A DNA stretch of 64,000 bases from assembly GCF_901482445.1 (NCBI RefSeq), contig NZ_LR590477.1, forward strand, positions 1,302,001 through 1,366,000. The letters are read 5' to 3'. This document shows positions 51,530 through 60,657 of the stretch, piece by piece. A model generated the notes under the pieces. The model saw only the letters and a list, made by a program, of their open reading frames with translations, ran no database searches and was not told the origin of the DNA. The stretch's first letter is position 1, and each line of letters starts with the position of its first letter. The translations under genes were made by a program, and so were the position numbers. The DNA comes from Neisseria lactamica (GTDB lineage: Bacteria > Pseudomonadota > Gammaproteobacteria > Burkholderiales > Neisseriaceae).

Positions 51530-52333
51530 ATGAAAAAACTGACACTCAGGGAACAACAGCTTGTCTGCCTCGACATTTTGGACGATTTCCACGCCCTGTG
51601 CGAACGGCACGGCATCCGCTATTCGCTCGGCGGCGGCACACTGATCGGCGCGATACGCCACCAAGGCTTCATCCCTTGGGACGACGACATCGACGTTTAT
51701 ATGCACTTCGACGAATACCAAAAATTTGTCGATGCTTGGCAAAAAACCGCGCACCCGCATTATTTTTTGGAAACCATCGAAGACATACGCGCCCGGCACA
51801 GCGGCGAAATGGCAAAAATCTTCGATCCCCGTGCGGAACTCATCGACGCATACGGCAAAAAAAGCCCTTTATTTATCGACATTTTCATTTATGACGGCGT
51901 ACCTGACGAACCAAAAACCATTTTCCGTATGATGAAAAGACACCGCCGCATCAAGCTGCGTTTTTCTTCCTGCAAAAAAAGGTGGCTGAGGGCAAAAGAA
52001 GGCGGCCTGAAACACAAAATTTTTGCCGTTTTAAGTCGTTTCCTGTTTGACAAAATGACGCAAAACCTTCAGCAATTTCGAGCCGCCTATCCCATTCGGG
52101 AATGCGGTTTCATCGGCTTGGTTTTGTCCGATTACGGCGGCTGGCGGAAATCCTATATGCCCAAAAAATATTTCGACAGCGTCGTCTATAAAACATTCGA
52201 GGGCAGGCAGTTTCAAGTGATGAATGGCTACCACGAACACCTGACGCAATATTACGGCGACTATATGCGGCTGCCGCCCGAAGAAGAACAGAAACCGCAC
52301 CATACGTCCGAAGCATACCTGTTGTCCGAATGA
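51530..52333 (+). CDS. licD: Phosphorylcholine transferase LicD
   Basis: LicD transfers phosphocholine from CDP-choline to lipooligosaccharide sugar. The 267-residue protein has the LicD/Fukutin nucleotidyltransferase-fold motif RYSLGGGTLIGAIRHQGFIP followed by WDDDIDVYM with the metal-binding Asp pair, and the LicD-typical basic region (FSSCKKRWLRAKEGG). It is separated from licC by 126 bases, unlike the overlapping licA-B-C genes, so it may have its own promoter. With licA-C it completes the pathway. Confidence 0.92.
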   Translation: MKKLTLREQQLVCLDILDDFHALCERHGIRYSLGGGTLIGAIRHQGFIPWDDDIDVYMHFDEYQKFVDAWQKTAHPHYFLETIEDIRARHSGEMAKIFDPRAELIDAYGKKSPLFIDIFIYDGVPDEPKTIFRMMKRHRRIKLRFSSCKKRWLRAKEGGLKHKIFAVLSRFLFDKMTQNLQQFRAAYPIRECGFIGLVLSDYGGWRKSYMPKKYFDSVVYKTFEGRQFQVMNGYHEHLTQYYGDYMRLPPEEEQKPHHTSEAYLLSE

Positions 52334-52418
52334 GCGCGGGCGGCGGGCAGATTGTCATCCGTCCCCGATACGGATTAAAATGTCCGAATACATATCCGAA
52401 CAAGAAAGGCTTTACATC

Positions 52419-53417
52419 ATGAGCAGACCCGTACCCGCCGTATTCGGCAGCGTTTTTCACGCCCAAATGCCCGTCCTCGCCTACCGCGAAGGCAAATGGC
52501 AGCCGACCGAATGGCAATCTTCCCAAGACCTCTCCCTCGCACCGGGTGCGCACGCCCTGCACTACGGCAGCGAATGCTTTGAAGGTTTGAAGGCCTTCCG
52601 TCAGGCAGACGGCAAAATCGTGCTGTTCCGTCCGACCGCCAATATCGCGCGTATGCGGCAAAGTGCGGACATTTTGCACCTGCCGCGCCCCGAAACCCAA
52701 GCTTATCTCGACGCACTAATCGAATTAGTCAAACGTGCGGCAGACGAGATTCCCGATGCGCCTGCCGCCCTGTACCTGCGTCCGACCTTAATCGGTACCG
52801 ATCCCGTTATCGGCAAGGCCGGTTCTCCTTCCGAAACCGCCCTGCTGTATATTTTGGCTTCCCCCGTCGGCGACTATTTCAAAGTCGGCTCGCCCGTCAA
52901 AATTTTGGTGGAAACCGAACACATCCGCTGCGCCCCGCATATGGGCCGCGTCAAATGCGGCGGCAACTACGCTTCCGCCATGCACTGGGTGCTGAAGGCG
53001 AAAGCCGAATACGGCGCAAACCAAGTCCTCTTCTGCCCGAACGGCGACGTGCAGGAAACCGGCGCGTCCAACTTTATCCTGATTAACGGCGATGAAATCA
53101 TTACCAAACCGCTGACCGACGAATTTTTGCACGGCGTTACCCGCGATTCCGTACTGACGGTTGCCAAAGATTTGGGCTATACCGTCAGCGAACGCAATTT
53201 CACGGTTGACGAACTCAAAGCTGCGGTGGAAAACGGTGCGGAAGCCATTTTGACCGGTACGGCAGCCGTCATCTCCCCCGTTACTTCCTTCGTCATCAGC
53301 GGCAAAGAAATCGAAGTGAAAAGCCAAGAACGCGGCTATGCCATCCGTAAGGCGATTACCGACATCCAGTATGGTTTGGCGGAAGACAAATACGGCTGGC
53401 TGGTTGAAGTGTGCTGA
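52419..53417 (+). CDS. ilvE: Branched-chain amino acid aminotransferase
   Basis: IlvE transaminates the keto acids of leucine, isoleucine and valine with PLP. The 332-residue fold-type IV aminotransferase has YGSECFEGLKAFRQADG near the N-terminus, the catalytic Lys in MGRVKCGGNYASAM, and QETGASNFILINGDEI and the TGTAAVISPV loop. The ATG at 52419 (MSRPVPAVFGSVFHAQMP) follows a GAAAGG ribosome site; a longer frame opens 13 codons upstream. It is a single gene closed by an uptake-sequence terminator. Confidence 0.95.
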   Translation: MSRPVPAVFGSVFHAQMPVLAYREGKWQPTEWQSSQDLSLAPGAHALHYGSECFEGLKAFRQADGKIVLFRPTANIARMRQSADILHLPRPETQAYLDALIELVKRAADEIPDAPAALYLRPTLIGTDPVIGKAGSPSETALLYILASPVGDYFKVGSPVKILVETEHIRCAPHMGRVKCGGNYASAMHWVLKAKAEYGANQVLFCPNGDVQETGASNFILINGDEIITKPLTDEFLHGVTRDSVLTVAKDLGYTVSERNFTVDELKAAVENGAEAILTGTAAVISPVTSFVISGKEIEVKSQERGYAIRKAITDIQYGLAEDKYGWLVEVC

Positions 53418-53427
53418 TGCTTTAAAT

Positions 53428-53474
53428 AAAAAAAATGCCGTCTGAAACCCGTTTGGCGTTTCAGACGGCATTTT
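53428..53474. terminator. Uptake-sequence terminator after ilvE
   Basis: A facing pair, extended by AAAAAAA and GTTT...TTTT, with good A/T tracts on both sides. It ends ilvE and is downstream of convergent fabI. Confidence 0.85.
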
Positions 53475-53602
53475 CGCATCCGAACCGTTTCCGCCGCACC
53501 TGTAGCAAGTCGGGCATTTCCCTAGAAATACGCTTCAGACGGCAAAACGCCGCCCGAAACCGATATGCGGCACGGACGGCGCACAGATTTGGAAACGGCG
53601 GA

Positions 53603-54388
53603 TTATCCCTCGGTGCTCAAGGCATTGATGCTGTAACCGCCGTCAACGTAAGTGATTTCGCCGGTAATGCCGGACGACAGGTCGGACAGCAGGAAGGCGG
53701 CGGTATTGCCGACTTCTTCGATGGTAACGTTGCGGCGCAGCGGATTGTGGGCGGCGACGTGTCCCAAGAGTTTGCCGAAATCGGCGATGCCGGAGGCGGC
53801 AAGCGTTTTGATCGGGCCTGCGGAAATGCCGTTGCAGCGGATGCCTTCTTTGCCCAAACAGGCGGCGGTAAAGCGGATGCCCGCCTCAAGGCTGGCTTTT
53901 GCCATACCCATCACGTTGTAATTCGGAATCGCGCGCACCGCGCCCAAGTAGCTCAGGGCGACGATGGCGGAGTTTCTGCCGCGCATCATCGGACGGGCGG
54001 CTTTTGCCAATGCGGGCAGGCTGTATGCGGAAATTTCGTGTGCGGTGTTGAACGCTTCGCGGCTGATGCTGTCGAGGAAATCGCCGCTCAAGGCTTCTTT
54101 CGGCGCGAAGCCGATGGAATGCACCAAACCGTCCAAGCCGTCCCAATGTTTGCCCAAATCGGCGAACACTTGGTTGATTTCGTCGTCGCTGGCGACATCG
54201 CAGCGGAATACGAGTTCGGAATCCAATTCCGCCGCCATTTTGCGGACGCGCTCTTCCAGTTTGTCCACAACGTAGGTAAACGCCAGTTCCGCGCCTTGTT
54301 CGCGGCAGGCTTTGGCGATGCCGTAAGCGATGGAACGCTCGGAAATCATGCCGGTAATCAGAATTTTTTTGCCTTGCAGAAAACCCAT
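53603..54388 (-). CDS. fabI: Enoyl-ACP reductase I (NADH)
   Basis: FabI carries out the last reduction in each cycle of fatty-acid elongation. The 261-residue SDR protein has the divergent cofactor motif GKKILITGMISERSIAYGIA, the active-site Tyr and Lys as Y-x6-K (YNVMGMAKASLEAG), and the substrate lid PIKTLAASGI. It is the triclosan-type FabI rather than FabV or FabK. It stands alone, with an uptake-sequence terminator region downstream shared with ilvE. Confidence 0.96.
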   Translation of the reverse strand: MGFLQGKKILITGMISERSIAYGIAKACREQGAELAFTYVVDKLEERVRKMAAELDSELVFRCDVASDDEINQVFADLGKHWDGLDGLVHSIGFAPKEALSGDFLDSISREAFNTAHEISAYSLPALAKAARPMMRGRNSAIVALSYLGAVRAIPNYNVMGMAKASLEAGIRFTAACLGKEGIRCNGISAGPIKTLAASGIADFGKLLGHVAAHNPLRRNVTIEEVGNTAAFLLSDLSSGITGEITYVDGGYSINALSTEG

Positions 54389-54483
54389 TTTGTATCCTTC
54401 AAATAGTGTTCGGTTCGTTCTAAACCGTTGATTATAGCAAATTGTCCCTGTTTCTGTGTTTTCACGTTGCAGCGTGCAAACGG

Positions 54484-54517
54484 CAATGCCGTCTGAAGCG
54501 GATTTCAGACGGCATTG
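54484..54517 (-). terminator. Uptake-sequence terminator after dapD
   Basis: A perfect CAATGCCGTCTGAA facing pair with a short loop, 25 bases beyond the dapD stop. Confidence 0.75.
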
Positions 54518-54542
54518 GACGTTTCAAATACGGTTTAAGGCA

Positions 54543-55364
54543 TCAGATGCCGCGCAACAATTCGTTCACGCTGGTTTTCGCACGGGTTTGCGCATCCACG
54601 CGTTTGACGATGACGGCGCAGTAGAGGCTGTGGCTGCCGTCTTTGGAAGGCATACTGCCGGACACGACGACCGAACCGGCCGGTACGCGGCCTTGATAAA
54701 TTTCGCCGGTGGTGCGGTCGAAGATTTTGGTGGATTGACCGATGAACACGCCCATCGAAATCACGCTGCCTTCTTCGACAATCACGCCTTCGACGATTTC
54801 GGAACGCGCACCGATGAAGCAGTTGTCTTCAATGATGGTGGGTGCGGCCTGCAGGGGTTCGAGTACGCCGCCGATGCCGACACCGCCGCTCAAGTGCACA
54901 TTTTTACCGATTTGCGCGCAAGAACCGACGGTCGCCCAAGTATCGACCATCGCGCCTTCATCGACGTATGCGCCGATGTTGACATAAGACGGCATCAGCA
55001 CGACATTTTTCGCCACAAAGCTGCCGCGTCGGGCAACCGCACCCGGAACGGCGCGGAAACCGGCGGCGCGGAATTCGTCTTCAGACCAATCGGCAAACTT
55101 GGTCGGCACTTTGTCAAAGTATTTGTTCACGCCATCGTTGAGGACTTCGTTGTCTTGGATGCGGAAGGACAGCAACACGGCTTTTTTTGCCCATTCGTTG
55201 ACTTTCCACTCGCCCACGCCCAAGCGTTCGGCGACGCGCAGTTTGCCGGAGTCGAGTTGGCGGATGGTTTCCAACACGGCTTCTTTAACTTCGGGAGTAA
55301 CGGTGGTCGGGGTGATGTCCGCGCGGTTTTCAAAGGCGGTTTCGATGATGTTTTGCAAAGACAT
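54543..55364 (-). CDS. dapD: 2,3,4,5-tetrahydropyridine-2,6-dicarboxylate N-succinyltransferase
   Basis: DapD succinylates tetrahydrodipicolinate in lysine and meso-diaminopimelate synthesis. The 273-residue protein has an N-terminal helical domain and a left-handed parallel beta-helix made of hexapeptide repeats (VVLMPSYVNIGAYVDEGAMV, VHLSGGVGIGGVLEPLQAAP, IEDNCFIGARSEIVEGVIVE). It is monocistronic in this window. Confidence 0.96.
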   Translation of the reverse strand: MSLQNIIETAFENRADITPTTVTPEVKEAVLETIRQLDSGKLRVAERLGVGEWKVNEWAKKAVLLSFRIQDNEVLNDGVNKYFDKVPTKFADWSEDEFRAAGFRAVPGAVARRGSFVAKNVVLMPSYVNIGAYVDEGAMVDTWATVGSCAQIGKNVHLSGGVGIGGVLEPLQAAPTIIEDNCFIGARSEIVEGVIVEEGSVISMGVFIGQSTKIFDRTTGEIYQGRVPAGSVVVSGSMPSKDGSHSLYCAVIVKRVDAQTRAKTSVNELLRGI

Positions 55365-55573
55365 AAAGTTTCCTTATGTGAGATGTTTCGTGGGACGTTT
55401 GCCGGTATTTTCAGGCAGTATGTTCATTTGAAATGAATGCGCTATTGTGCCACGCAAACGCATATTCGTCAGCAATACGCGGGCGGTTGCCGAACATTGG
55501 CGTTTCGGAATCGGGCGGGCGGCAGGCATTGCCTTTTCCGCACCCGAATCAATACAGAACGGCGGCGGCACTT

Positions 55574-57217
55574 TTATGCCGCGCCGCCGCCTTTCAGACG
55601 GCATTCGCGGTAAAACGCCATCAGCCCTTCGGTCGAGGCATCGTGTACGGACGTGCCGCCTTCCAGTTCGCCGATGATGGTTTTCGCCAACTGTTTGCCG
55701 TATTCCACACCCCACTGATCGAAGGGGTTGATGTTCCAGATTACGCCTTGTACAAAAGTTTTGTGTTCGTAAGCCGCCATCAGCATACCCAGATTGTAGG
55801 GCGTGAGGCGGTCGAGCAGGATGCTGTTGCTGGGGCGGTTGCCGGGGAACTCTTTGTGCGGCGCAAGGCGTTCGCGTTCCGCTTCGGGCAAATCTGCCAG
55901 TTCGGCGCGTGCTTCGTCCAAGGTTTTGCCCTTCATCAGGGCTTCCGCTTGGGCAAAGGCGTTGGCAACGGTAAAACGGCTGCGTCCGTCCTCCCTGCCC
56001 TGCGCCGTCATCGGGACGATAAAATCGCAGGGAATCAGGCGCGTGCCTTGGTGGAGCAGTTGGAAATAGGCGTGCTGGCAGTTGACCCCTTCACCGCCGA
56101 ACACGATGCCGCCCGTTTTGCACACGGCGGGACTGCCGTCTGAAGCGCGGCTTTTGCCCAAACTCTCCATATCGAGCTGGTTCAGCCACGCCGGCAGCAG
56201 GCGCAGGTTGTGGCTGTACGGAACGGCGGTCTGCCCGTCCGCGTGTTGGAAATTGTTGTACCACACGGCAATCAGCGCCATCAGAACGGGAATGTTGCGG
56301 CGCGGCGGCGTGTGGAAAAAATGCCTGTCCATCGCGTGCGCCCCCGCCAACAACTCGCGGAAACGCGCCCCGCCGACCGCAACCATCACGGGCAGACCGA
56401 CGGGCGACCAGACGGAATAGCGTCCGCCCACCCAGTCGTACATCGCAAACACGCGTTCCGCCGCGATACCAAAAGCCGCAGCTGCCGCAGTGTCGGCAGA
56501 TACCGCGCAAAAATGGCGCGCCGTTTCGGATTCCGAGAACCCCGCGCCGCGATACCACGCCTTGACCGCCTCTGCATTGAGCAGGGTTTCGGGCGTTTTG
56601 AAAGACTTGCTGGCAACGCAAAACACCGTCGTTTCGGGGTTCAGACGGCATAAAACCGCATCCAGGCAGGCAGGGTCGGCGTTGGCGGCAAAATGGACGG
56701 CGATATGCCGTCTGAACGGCTCAAGCGCCTGCACGCACATTGCCGGCCCGAGGTCGGATCCGCCTATGCCGATGTGGACAAAATCCGTAATCCGCCTTCC
56801 CGTCGCCCCCTTGTACGAACCATCGTCCAAACTGTATGCAAACTCCAACGCACGATTTAACTCGCGGCGGATTTCGGGCAACACGTCCCTGCCGTCCGCA
56901 TAAACGGCATCCGCACCGTCGGGCAGGCGCAAAGCCGTATGCAGCGCGGCACGCCCCTCGCTGCCGTTGACTTTCGCACCCGTCCGCAAAGCACGCATTT
57001 TCCCTTCCAAATCCGCCGTCTCCGCAAGACGGCAGAGCAGTTGCAGCGTATCTTCGCCCAAACGGTTTTTGCTGTAATCGAACAACATACCGCCCAGCCG
57101 TTCGTGCATACGGTCAAAGCGGTCCGGTTCGCAGGCAAAGCGGTCGCGCAAAAGGATGTGGCGCGTATCCTGATGATGTTGTTCGAGCACCCGCCACGCC
57201 CGGGCAAAAGCATCCAT
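55574..57217 (-). CDS. pgi: Glucose-6-phosphate isomerase
   Basis: Pgi interconverts glucose 6-phosphate and fructose 6-phosphate; it would take on the glucose 6-phosphate made by the maltose operon. The 547-residue protein has VHIGIGGSDLGPAM, the FCVASKSFKTPETL segment with the Ser/Lys/Thr phosphate loop, the signature region VGGRYSVWSPVGLP, and QWGVEYGKQLAKTI near the C-terminus. The ATG at 57217 (MDAFARAWRVLEQHHQDT) fits the family start; the open frame upstream is not conserved. Neisseriae often carry two pgi genes; which one this is cannot be decided here. Confidence 0.94.
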   Translation of the reverse strand: MDAFARAWRVLEQHHQDTRHILLRDRFACEPDRFDRMHERLGGMLFDYSKNRLGEDTLQLLCRLAETADLEGKMRALRTGAKVNGSEGRAALHTALRLPDGADAVYADGRDVLPEIRRELNRALEFAYSLDDGSYKGATGRRITDFVHIGIGGSDLGPAMCVQALEPFRRHIAVHFAANADPACLDAVLCRLNPETTVFCVASKSFKTPETLLNAEAVKAWYRGAGFSESETARHFCAVSADTAAAAAFGIAAERVFAMYDWVGGRYSVWSPVGLPVMVAVGGARFRELLAGAHAMDRHFFHTPPRRNIPVLMALIAVWYNNFQHADGQTAVPYSHNLRLLPAWLNQLDMESLGKSRASDGSPAVCKTGGIVFGGEGVNCQHAYFQLLHQGTRLIPCDFIVPMTAQGREDGRSRFTVANAFAQAEALMKGKTLDEARAELADLPEAERERLAPHKEFPGNRPSNSILLDRLTPYNLGMLMAAYEHKTFVQGVIWNINPFDQWGVEYGKQLAKTIIGELEGGTSVHDASTEGLMAFYRECRLKGGGAA

Positions 57218-57432
57218 GATTTTCCTTGATTCCAAATTCGGATTAAAAATATAACAGGATGCAGTGTAACAAACGAAAGCTGCTTTGGCGAATCTCCAAA
57301 ACACCGCCCGCCGCGTCCGATAGCGCCTTATTTCCATATGGCGGAAATACCCTCCGGCCGGCATTTGACCCACAACAATATCCTGCAAGATTTATTGTGT
57401 ACGCATAAATGCCGGACAGCCGTTTAATAAGG

Positions 57433-57438
57433 TATAAT
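57433..57438 (+). promoter_or_regulatory. Candidate -10 box for pilG
   Basis: A perfect TATAAT, 133 bases upstream of pilG. No good -35 box stands at 17 bases, so the promoter may depend on an activator or be weak. Confidence 0.35.
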
Positions 57439-57570
57439 CGCACCCGATTCCGTCCCGTTTGCCGCCCGCAGGCGGGATGTCGGCGGTTTCCATCTTACCG
57501 GGAACACGCCGATACTGTTTTTTAACGATATTTCTTACATTTTATTCCAATTACTTTACGGGGCTAGAAT

Positions 57571-58803
57571 ATGGCTAAAAATGGGGGATTTTCTTTGTTC
57601 GCAAAGAAAGAAAAACGCTTTATCTTTGAAGGCAGGCATTCCGCCTCCGACAAACTGGTCAACGGCGAAGTATCTGCGTTTACCGAAGAAGAGGCACGCA
57701 AAAAACTCGCCAAACGCGGCATCCGCCCGCTGCAGGTTACCCGTGTGAAAACAAGCTCCAAGCGCAAAATCACACAAGAAGACATCACCGTCTTCACCCG
57801 CCAGCTGTCCACGATGATTAAAGCGGGCCTGCCGCTGATGCAGGCATTTGAAATCGTGGCGCGCGGACACGGCAACCCGTCTATGACGGAAATGCTGATG
57901 GAAATCCGCAGCAATGTGGAACAGGGCAGCACGTTGAGCCGCGCATTCTCGAACCACCCTAAATATTTCGACCGCTTCTACTGCAACCTGGTTGCGGCGG
58001 GCGAAACGGGCGGCGTGTTGGAAAGCCTGTTGGACAAATTGGCAGTCTATAAAGAAAAAACCCAGGCCATCCGCAAAAAGGTAAAAACCGCGCTGACCTA
58101 TCCGGTATCCGTCATCGCCGTCGCCATCGGTTTGGTATTCGTGATGATGATTTTCGTACTGCCCGCCTTTAAAGAGGTTTACGCCAATATGGGCGCGGAG
58201 CTTCCCGCACTGACCCAAACAGTGATGGATATGTCCGACTTTTTCGTCTCATACGGCTGGATGGTGCTGATCGCACTCGGCTTTGCCATATACGGCTTCC
58301 TCAAATTGAAGGCGCGTTCGATTAAAATCCAACGGCGTATGGATGCCCTGCTGCTGCGTATGCCGATTTTCGGAGACATCGTCCGTAAAGGGACGATTGC
58401 CCGCTGGGGCAGGACGACGGCGACACTGATTGCGGCAGGCGTGCCTTTGGTCGATGTATTGGACTCCACTGCCGGCGCGGCGGGCAATTTAATCTATGAA
58501 GAAGCCACCCGGGAAATCCGTACGCGCGTCATCCAAGGTTTGTCTATGACTTCGGGGATGCGTGCGACGGAACTGTTCCCCAATATGATGGTGCAGATGT
58601 CCTCCATCGGCGAGGAATCGGGTTCTTTGGACGATATGCTCAACAAAGCCGCCGAATTTTACGAAGACGAGGTGGATAATGCGGTCGGCCGACTGTCCGC
58701 TATGATGGAGCCGATTATTATTGTGATTTTGGGCTTGGTCATCGGTACGCTTCTGGTCGCTATGTATCTGCCGCTGTTTAATTTGGGCAACGTGGTCGGC
58801 TGA
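57571..58803 (+). CDS. pilG: Type IV pilus inner-membrane platform protein PilG
   Basis: PilG is the neisserial PilC/GspF-type platform protein that links the pilus-assembly ATPases to the growing fibre. The 410-residue protein has a basic N-terminus (LFAKKEKRFIFEGRH), two homologous T2SSF domains (TVFTRQLSTMIKAGLPLMQA and GTIARWGRTTATLIAAGVPL), and three membrane helices near residues 173-193, 224-244 and the C-terminus (IIIVILGLVIGTLLVAMYLP). It leads pilG-pilD-coaE-yacG; pilF faces it from the other side. Confidence 0.96.
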   Translation: MAKNGGFSLFAKKEKRFIFEGRHSASDKLVNGEVSAFTEEEARKKLAKRGIRPLQVTRVKTSSKRKITQEDITVFTRQLSTMIKAGLPLMQAFEIVARGHGNPSMTEMLMEIRSNVEQGSTLSRAFSNHPKYFDRFYCNLVAAGETGGVLESLLDKLAVYKEKTQAIRKKVKTALTYPVSVIAVAIGLVFVMMIFVLPAFKEVYANMGAELPALTQTVMDMSDFFVSYGWMVLIALGFAIYGFLKLKARSIKIQRRMDALLLRMPIFGDIVRKGTIARWGRTTATLIAAGVPLVDVLDSTAGAAGNLIYEEATREIRTRVIQGLSMTSGMRATELFPNMMVQMSSIGEESGSLDDMLNKAAEFYEDEVDNAVGRLSAMMEPIIIVILGLVIGTLLVAMYLPLFNLGNVVG

Positions 58804-58876
58804 CCCGTCATATGGATCCGGCGCGGATTGGTTCTGCGCCGGTTTGTTTTTGCTTTGAATATATCGAGGGCAAAAT

Positions 58877-59737
58877 ATGTTTGCTTTATCTGTACTGCCT
58901 CCGTTTGCCGTACCTTTGGCAGCGGTGTTGGGACTGCTGGTCGGCAGTTTCCTGAATGTCGTCATTTACCGCGTACCCGTGATGATGGAGCGCGGTTGGA
59001 CGGTATTTGCCAAAGAACATTTAAACCTGCCGCTGACCGATGAGGAAAGCCGCACCTTCAACCTGATGAAGCCGGATTCCTGCTGTCCGAAATGCCGTGT
59101 GCCGATACGCGCGTGGCAGAACATCCCGATTGTCAGCTACCTGCTCCTGCGCGGCAAATGCGCCTCCTGCCAAACCAAAATCAGCATACGCTACCCCTCT
59201 ATCGAGCTGCTGACCGGCGTATTGTTCGGGCTGGTCGCCTGGCAATACGGCTGGTCTTGGATTACGCTGGGCGGATTGGTACTGACCGCGTTTCTGATTT
59301 CCCTGACCTTTATCGATGCGGACACCCAATACCTGCCCGACTCGATGACATTACCCTTGATTTGGCTGGGGCTGATATTTAATTTGGACGGCGGCTTCGT
59401 GCCTTTGCAGTCTGCCGTTTTAGGTGCGGTTGCCGGCTATGGTTCATTATGGCTCTTATGTGCGGTGTATAAACTGCTCACAGGAAAAACCGGTATGGGC
59501 AACGGAGATTTCAAACTGATTGCCGCATTGGGCGCGTGGCTCGGCATATCCGCATTGCCCGTGCTGATTTTTGTTTCCTCGCTGATCGGTTTGGTCGCGG
59601 CAATCGTTATGCGCGTCGCCAAGGGGCAGCATTTTGCCTTCGGCCCCGCACTGACAGTTTCAGGCTGGATAATTTTTACGGCAAACGATTCCGTATGGCG
59701 GGCGGTCAACTGGTGGCTGACCCATCCGGTGCTGTAA
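58877..59737 (+). CDS. pilD: Prepilin peptidase / N-methyltransferase
   Basis: PilD cleaves and N-methylates type IV prepilins. The 286-residue polytopic protein has a cytoplasmic zinc-binding domain with paired CxxC motifs (SCCPKCRVPI and KCASCQTKIS), and the two catalytic aspartates in FIDADTQYLPD and the GxGD motif GMGNGDFKLI. About eight hydrophobic segments are visible. The start ATG at 58877 follows an AGGGCAAA site. The stop is one base before the coaE start. Confidence 0.96.
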   Translation: MFALSVLPPFAVPLAAVLGLLVGSFLNVVIYRVPVMMERGWTVFAKEHLNLPLTDEESRTFNLMKPDSCCPKCRVPIRAWQNIPIVSYLLLRGKCASCQTKISIRYPSIELLTGVLFGLVAWQYGWSWITLGGLVLTAFLISLTFIDADTQYLPDSMTLPLIWLGLIFNLDGGFVPLQSAVLGAVAGYGSLWLLCAVYKLLTGKTGMGNGDFKLIAALGAWLGISALPVLIFVSSLIGLVAAIVMRVAKGQHFAFGPALTVSGWIIFTANDSVWRAVNWWLTHPVL

Positions 59738-59738
59738 G

Positions 59739-60371
59739 ATGACGGTATGGGTCGGACTGACCGGCGGAATCGGCAGCGGCAAATCGGCAGCCGCGCAATG
59801 TTTTGCCGATTTGGGCGTGCCGCGCATCGATGCGGACGCGGCGGCGCACTCGCTGACGGCTTCAGACGGCATCGCCCTGCCGGAAATCAGGCGGCTGTTC
59901 GGCGATACCGTTTTCGACACACAGGGTTTGTTGCGGCGCGACATATTGCGTAAAGAAGTCTTTGCCTCCCCATCGCGAAAAGCCTTGCTCGAATCCGTGA
60001 TGTTGCCGCTGATTTTCTTAGAAATCAAAAAGCAGCAAGAAACCTTTACCGATGCGGCCTACGGCATTGTCGAAATTCCGCTGCTGACGGAAAAGCGTCA
60101 ATTTATCAGCCTGATACGGCGTGTCCTGACCATAAGCGCACCTTTGGAAAAACGTATCCGCAGGGTGATGGCCCGCAGCGGGCTGACGCGCGGCGAGGTG
60201 GAAACCATCATCAGCCATCAGGCATCCGAATCCGAACGCCTGCTGCTTGCAGACGATGTGCTGCTCAATGACGGCAGCCTCAAAAGCCTGCGTGAGAAAA
60301 CAATGCGCCTGCACGCGTTTTATTCAGGGATTTTCGCCTTAAAACCAACACAAGGAAAACACAATGGCTGA
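59739..60371 (+). CDS. coaE: Dephospho-CoA kinase
   Basis: CoaE phosphorylates dephospho-CoA in the last step of CoA synthesis. The 210-residue P-loop kinase opens VGLTGGIGSGKSAAAQCF (Walker A) followed by VPRIDADAAAHSL with the catalytic Asp, and has the lid segment with RRVMARSGLTRGE and a C-terminal LHAFYSGIFALK. It is translated directly after pilD and overlaps yacG by eight bases; the pilD-coaE-yacG order is common in proteobacteria. Confidence 0.95.
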   Translation: MTVWVGLTGGIGSGKSAAAQCFADLGVPRIDADAAAHSLTASDGIALPEIRRLFGDTVFDTQGLLRRDILRKEVFASPSRKALLESVMLPLIFLEIKKQQETFTDAAYGIVEIPLLTEKRQFISLIRRVLTISAPLEKRIRRVMARSGLTRGEVETIISHQASESERLLLADDVLLNDGSLKSLREKTMRLHAFYSGIFALKPTQGKHNG

Positions 60372-60573
60372 GTCGCGGCAAACACGTCTTCAAGTCAAAT
60401 GTCCGACCTGTCAAACGGCAGTAGTATGGAAACCGGAAAACGCATTCCGCCCCTTCTGTTCGCAACGCTGCAAACTGATCGACTTGGGCGGATGGGCAGA
60501 CGGGAAATATACGGTTTCCGACCAAACGGAAAGTTTGCCGGAAATATCCGAACCCGACGGAGCATACCGCTGA
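60364..60573 (+). CDS. yacG: DNA gyrase inhibitor YacG
   Basis: YacG is a small zinc protein that binds GyrB and inhibits gyrase. The 69-residue protein has the four-cysteine zinc site as CPTCQTAV and FCSQRCKLIDLGGWADG, and an acidic tail. The start lies inside the end of coaE. Confidence 0.94.
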   Translation: MAESRQTRLQVKCPTCQTAVVWKPENAFRPFCSQRCKLIDLGGWADGKYTVSDQTESLPEISEPDGAYR

Positions 60574-60607
60574 CCGCCCCGCCTTCCCGGCAAACACCCT
60601 GAAAGTC

Positions 60608-60645
60608 AAATGCCGTCTGAAACAAATACGCTTCAGACGGCATTT
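60608..60645. terminator. Uptake-sequence terminator between yacG and pilF
   Basis: A facing pair around a ten-base loop, with T and A runs outside, between convergent transcripts. Confidence 0.85.
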
Positions 60646-60657
60646 TCATTCTCAAAC

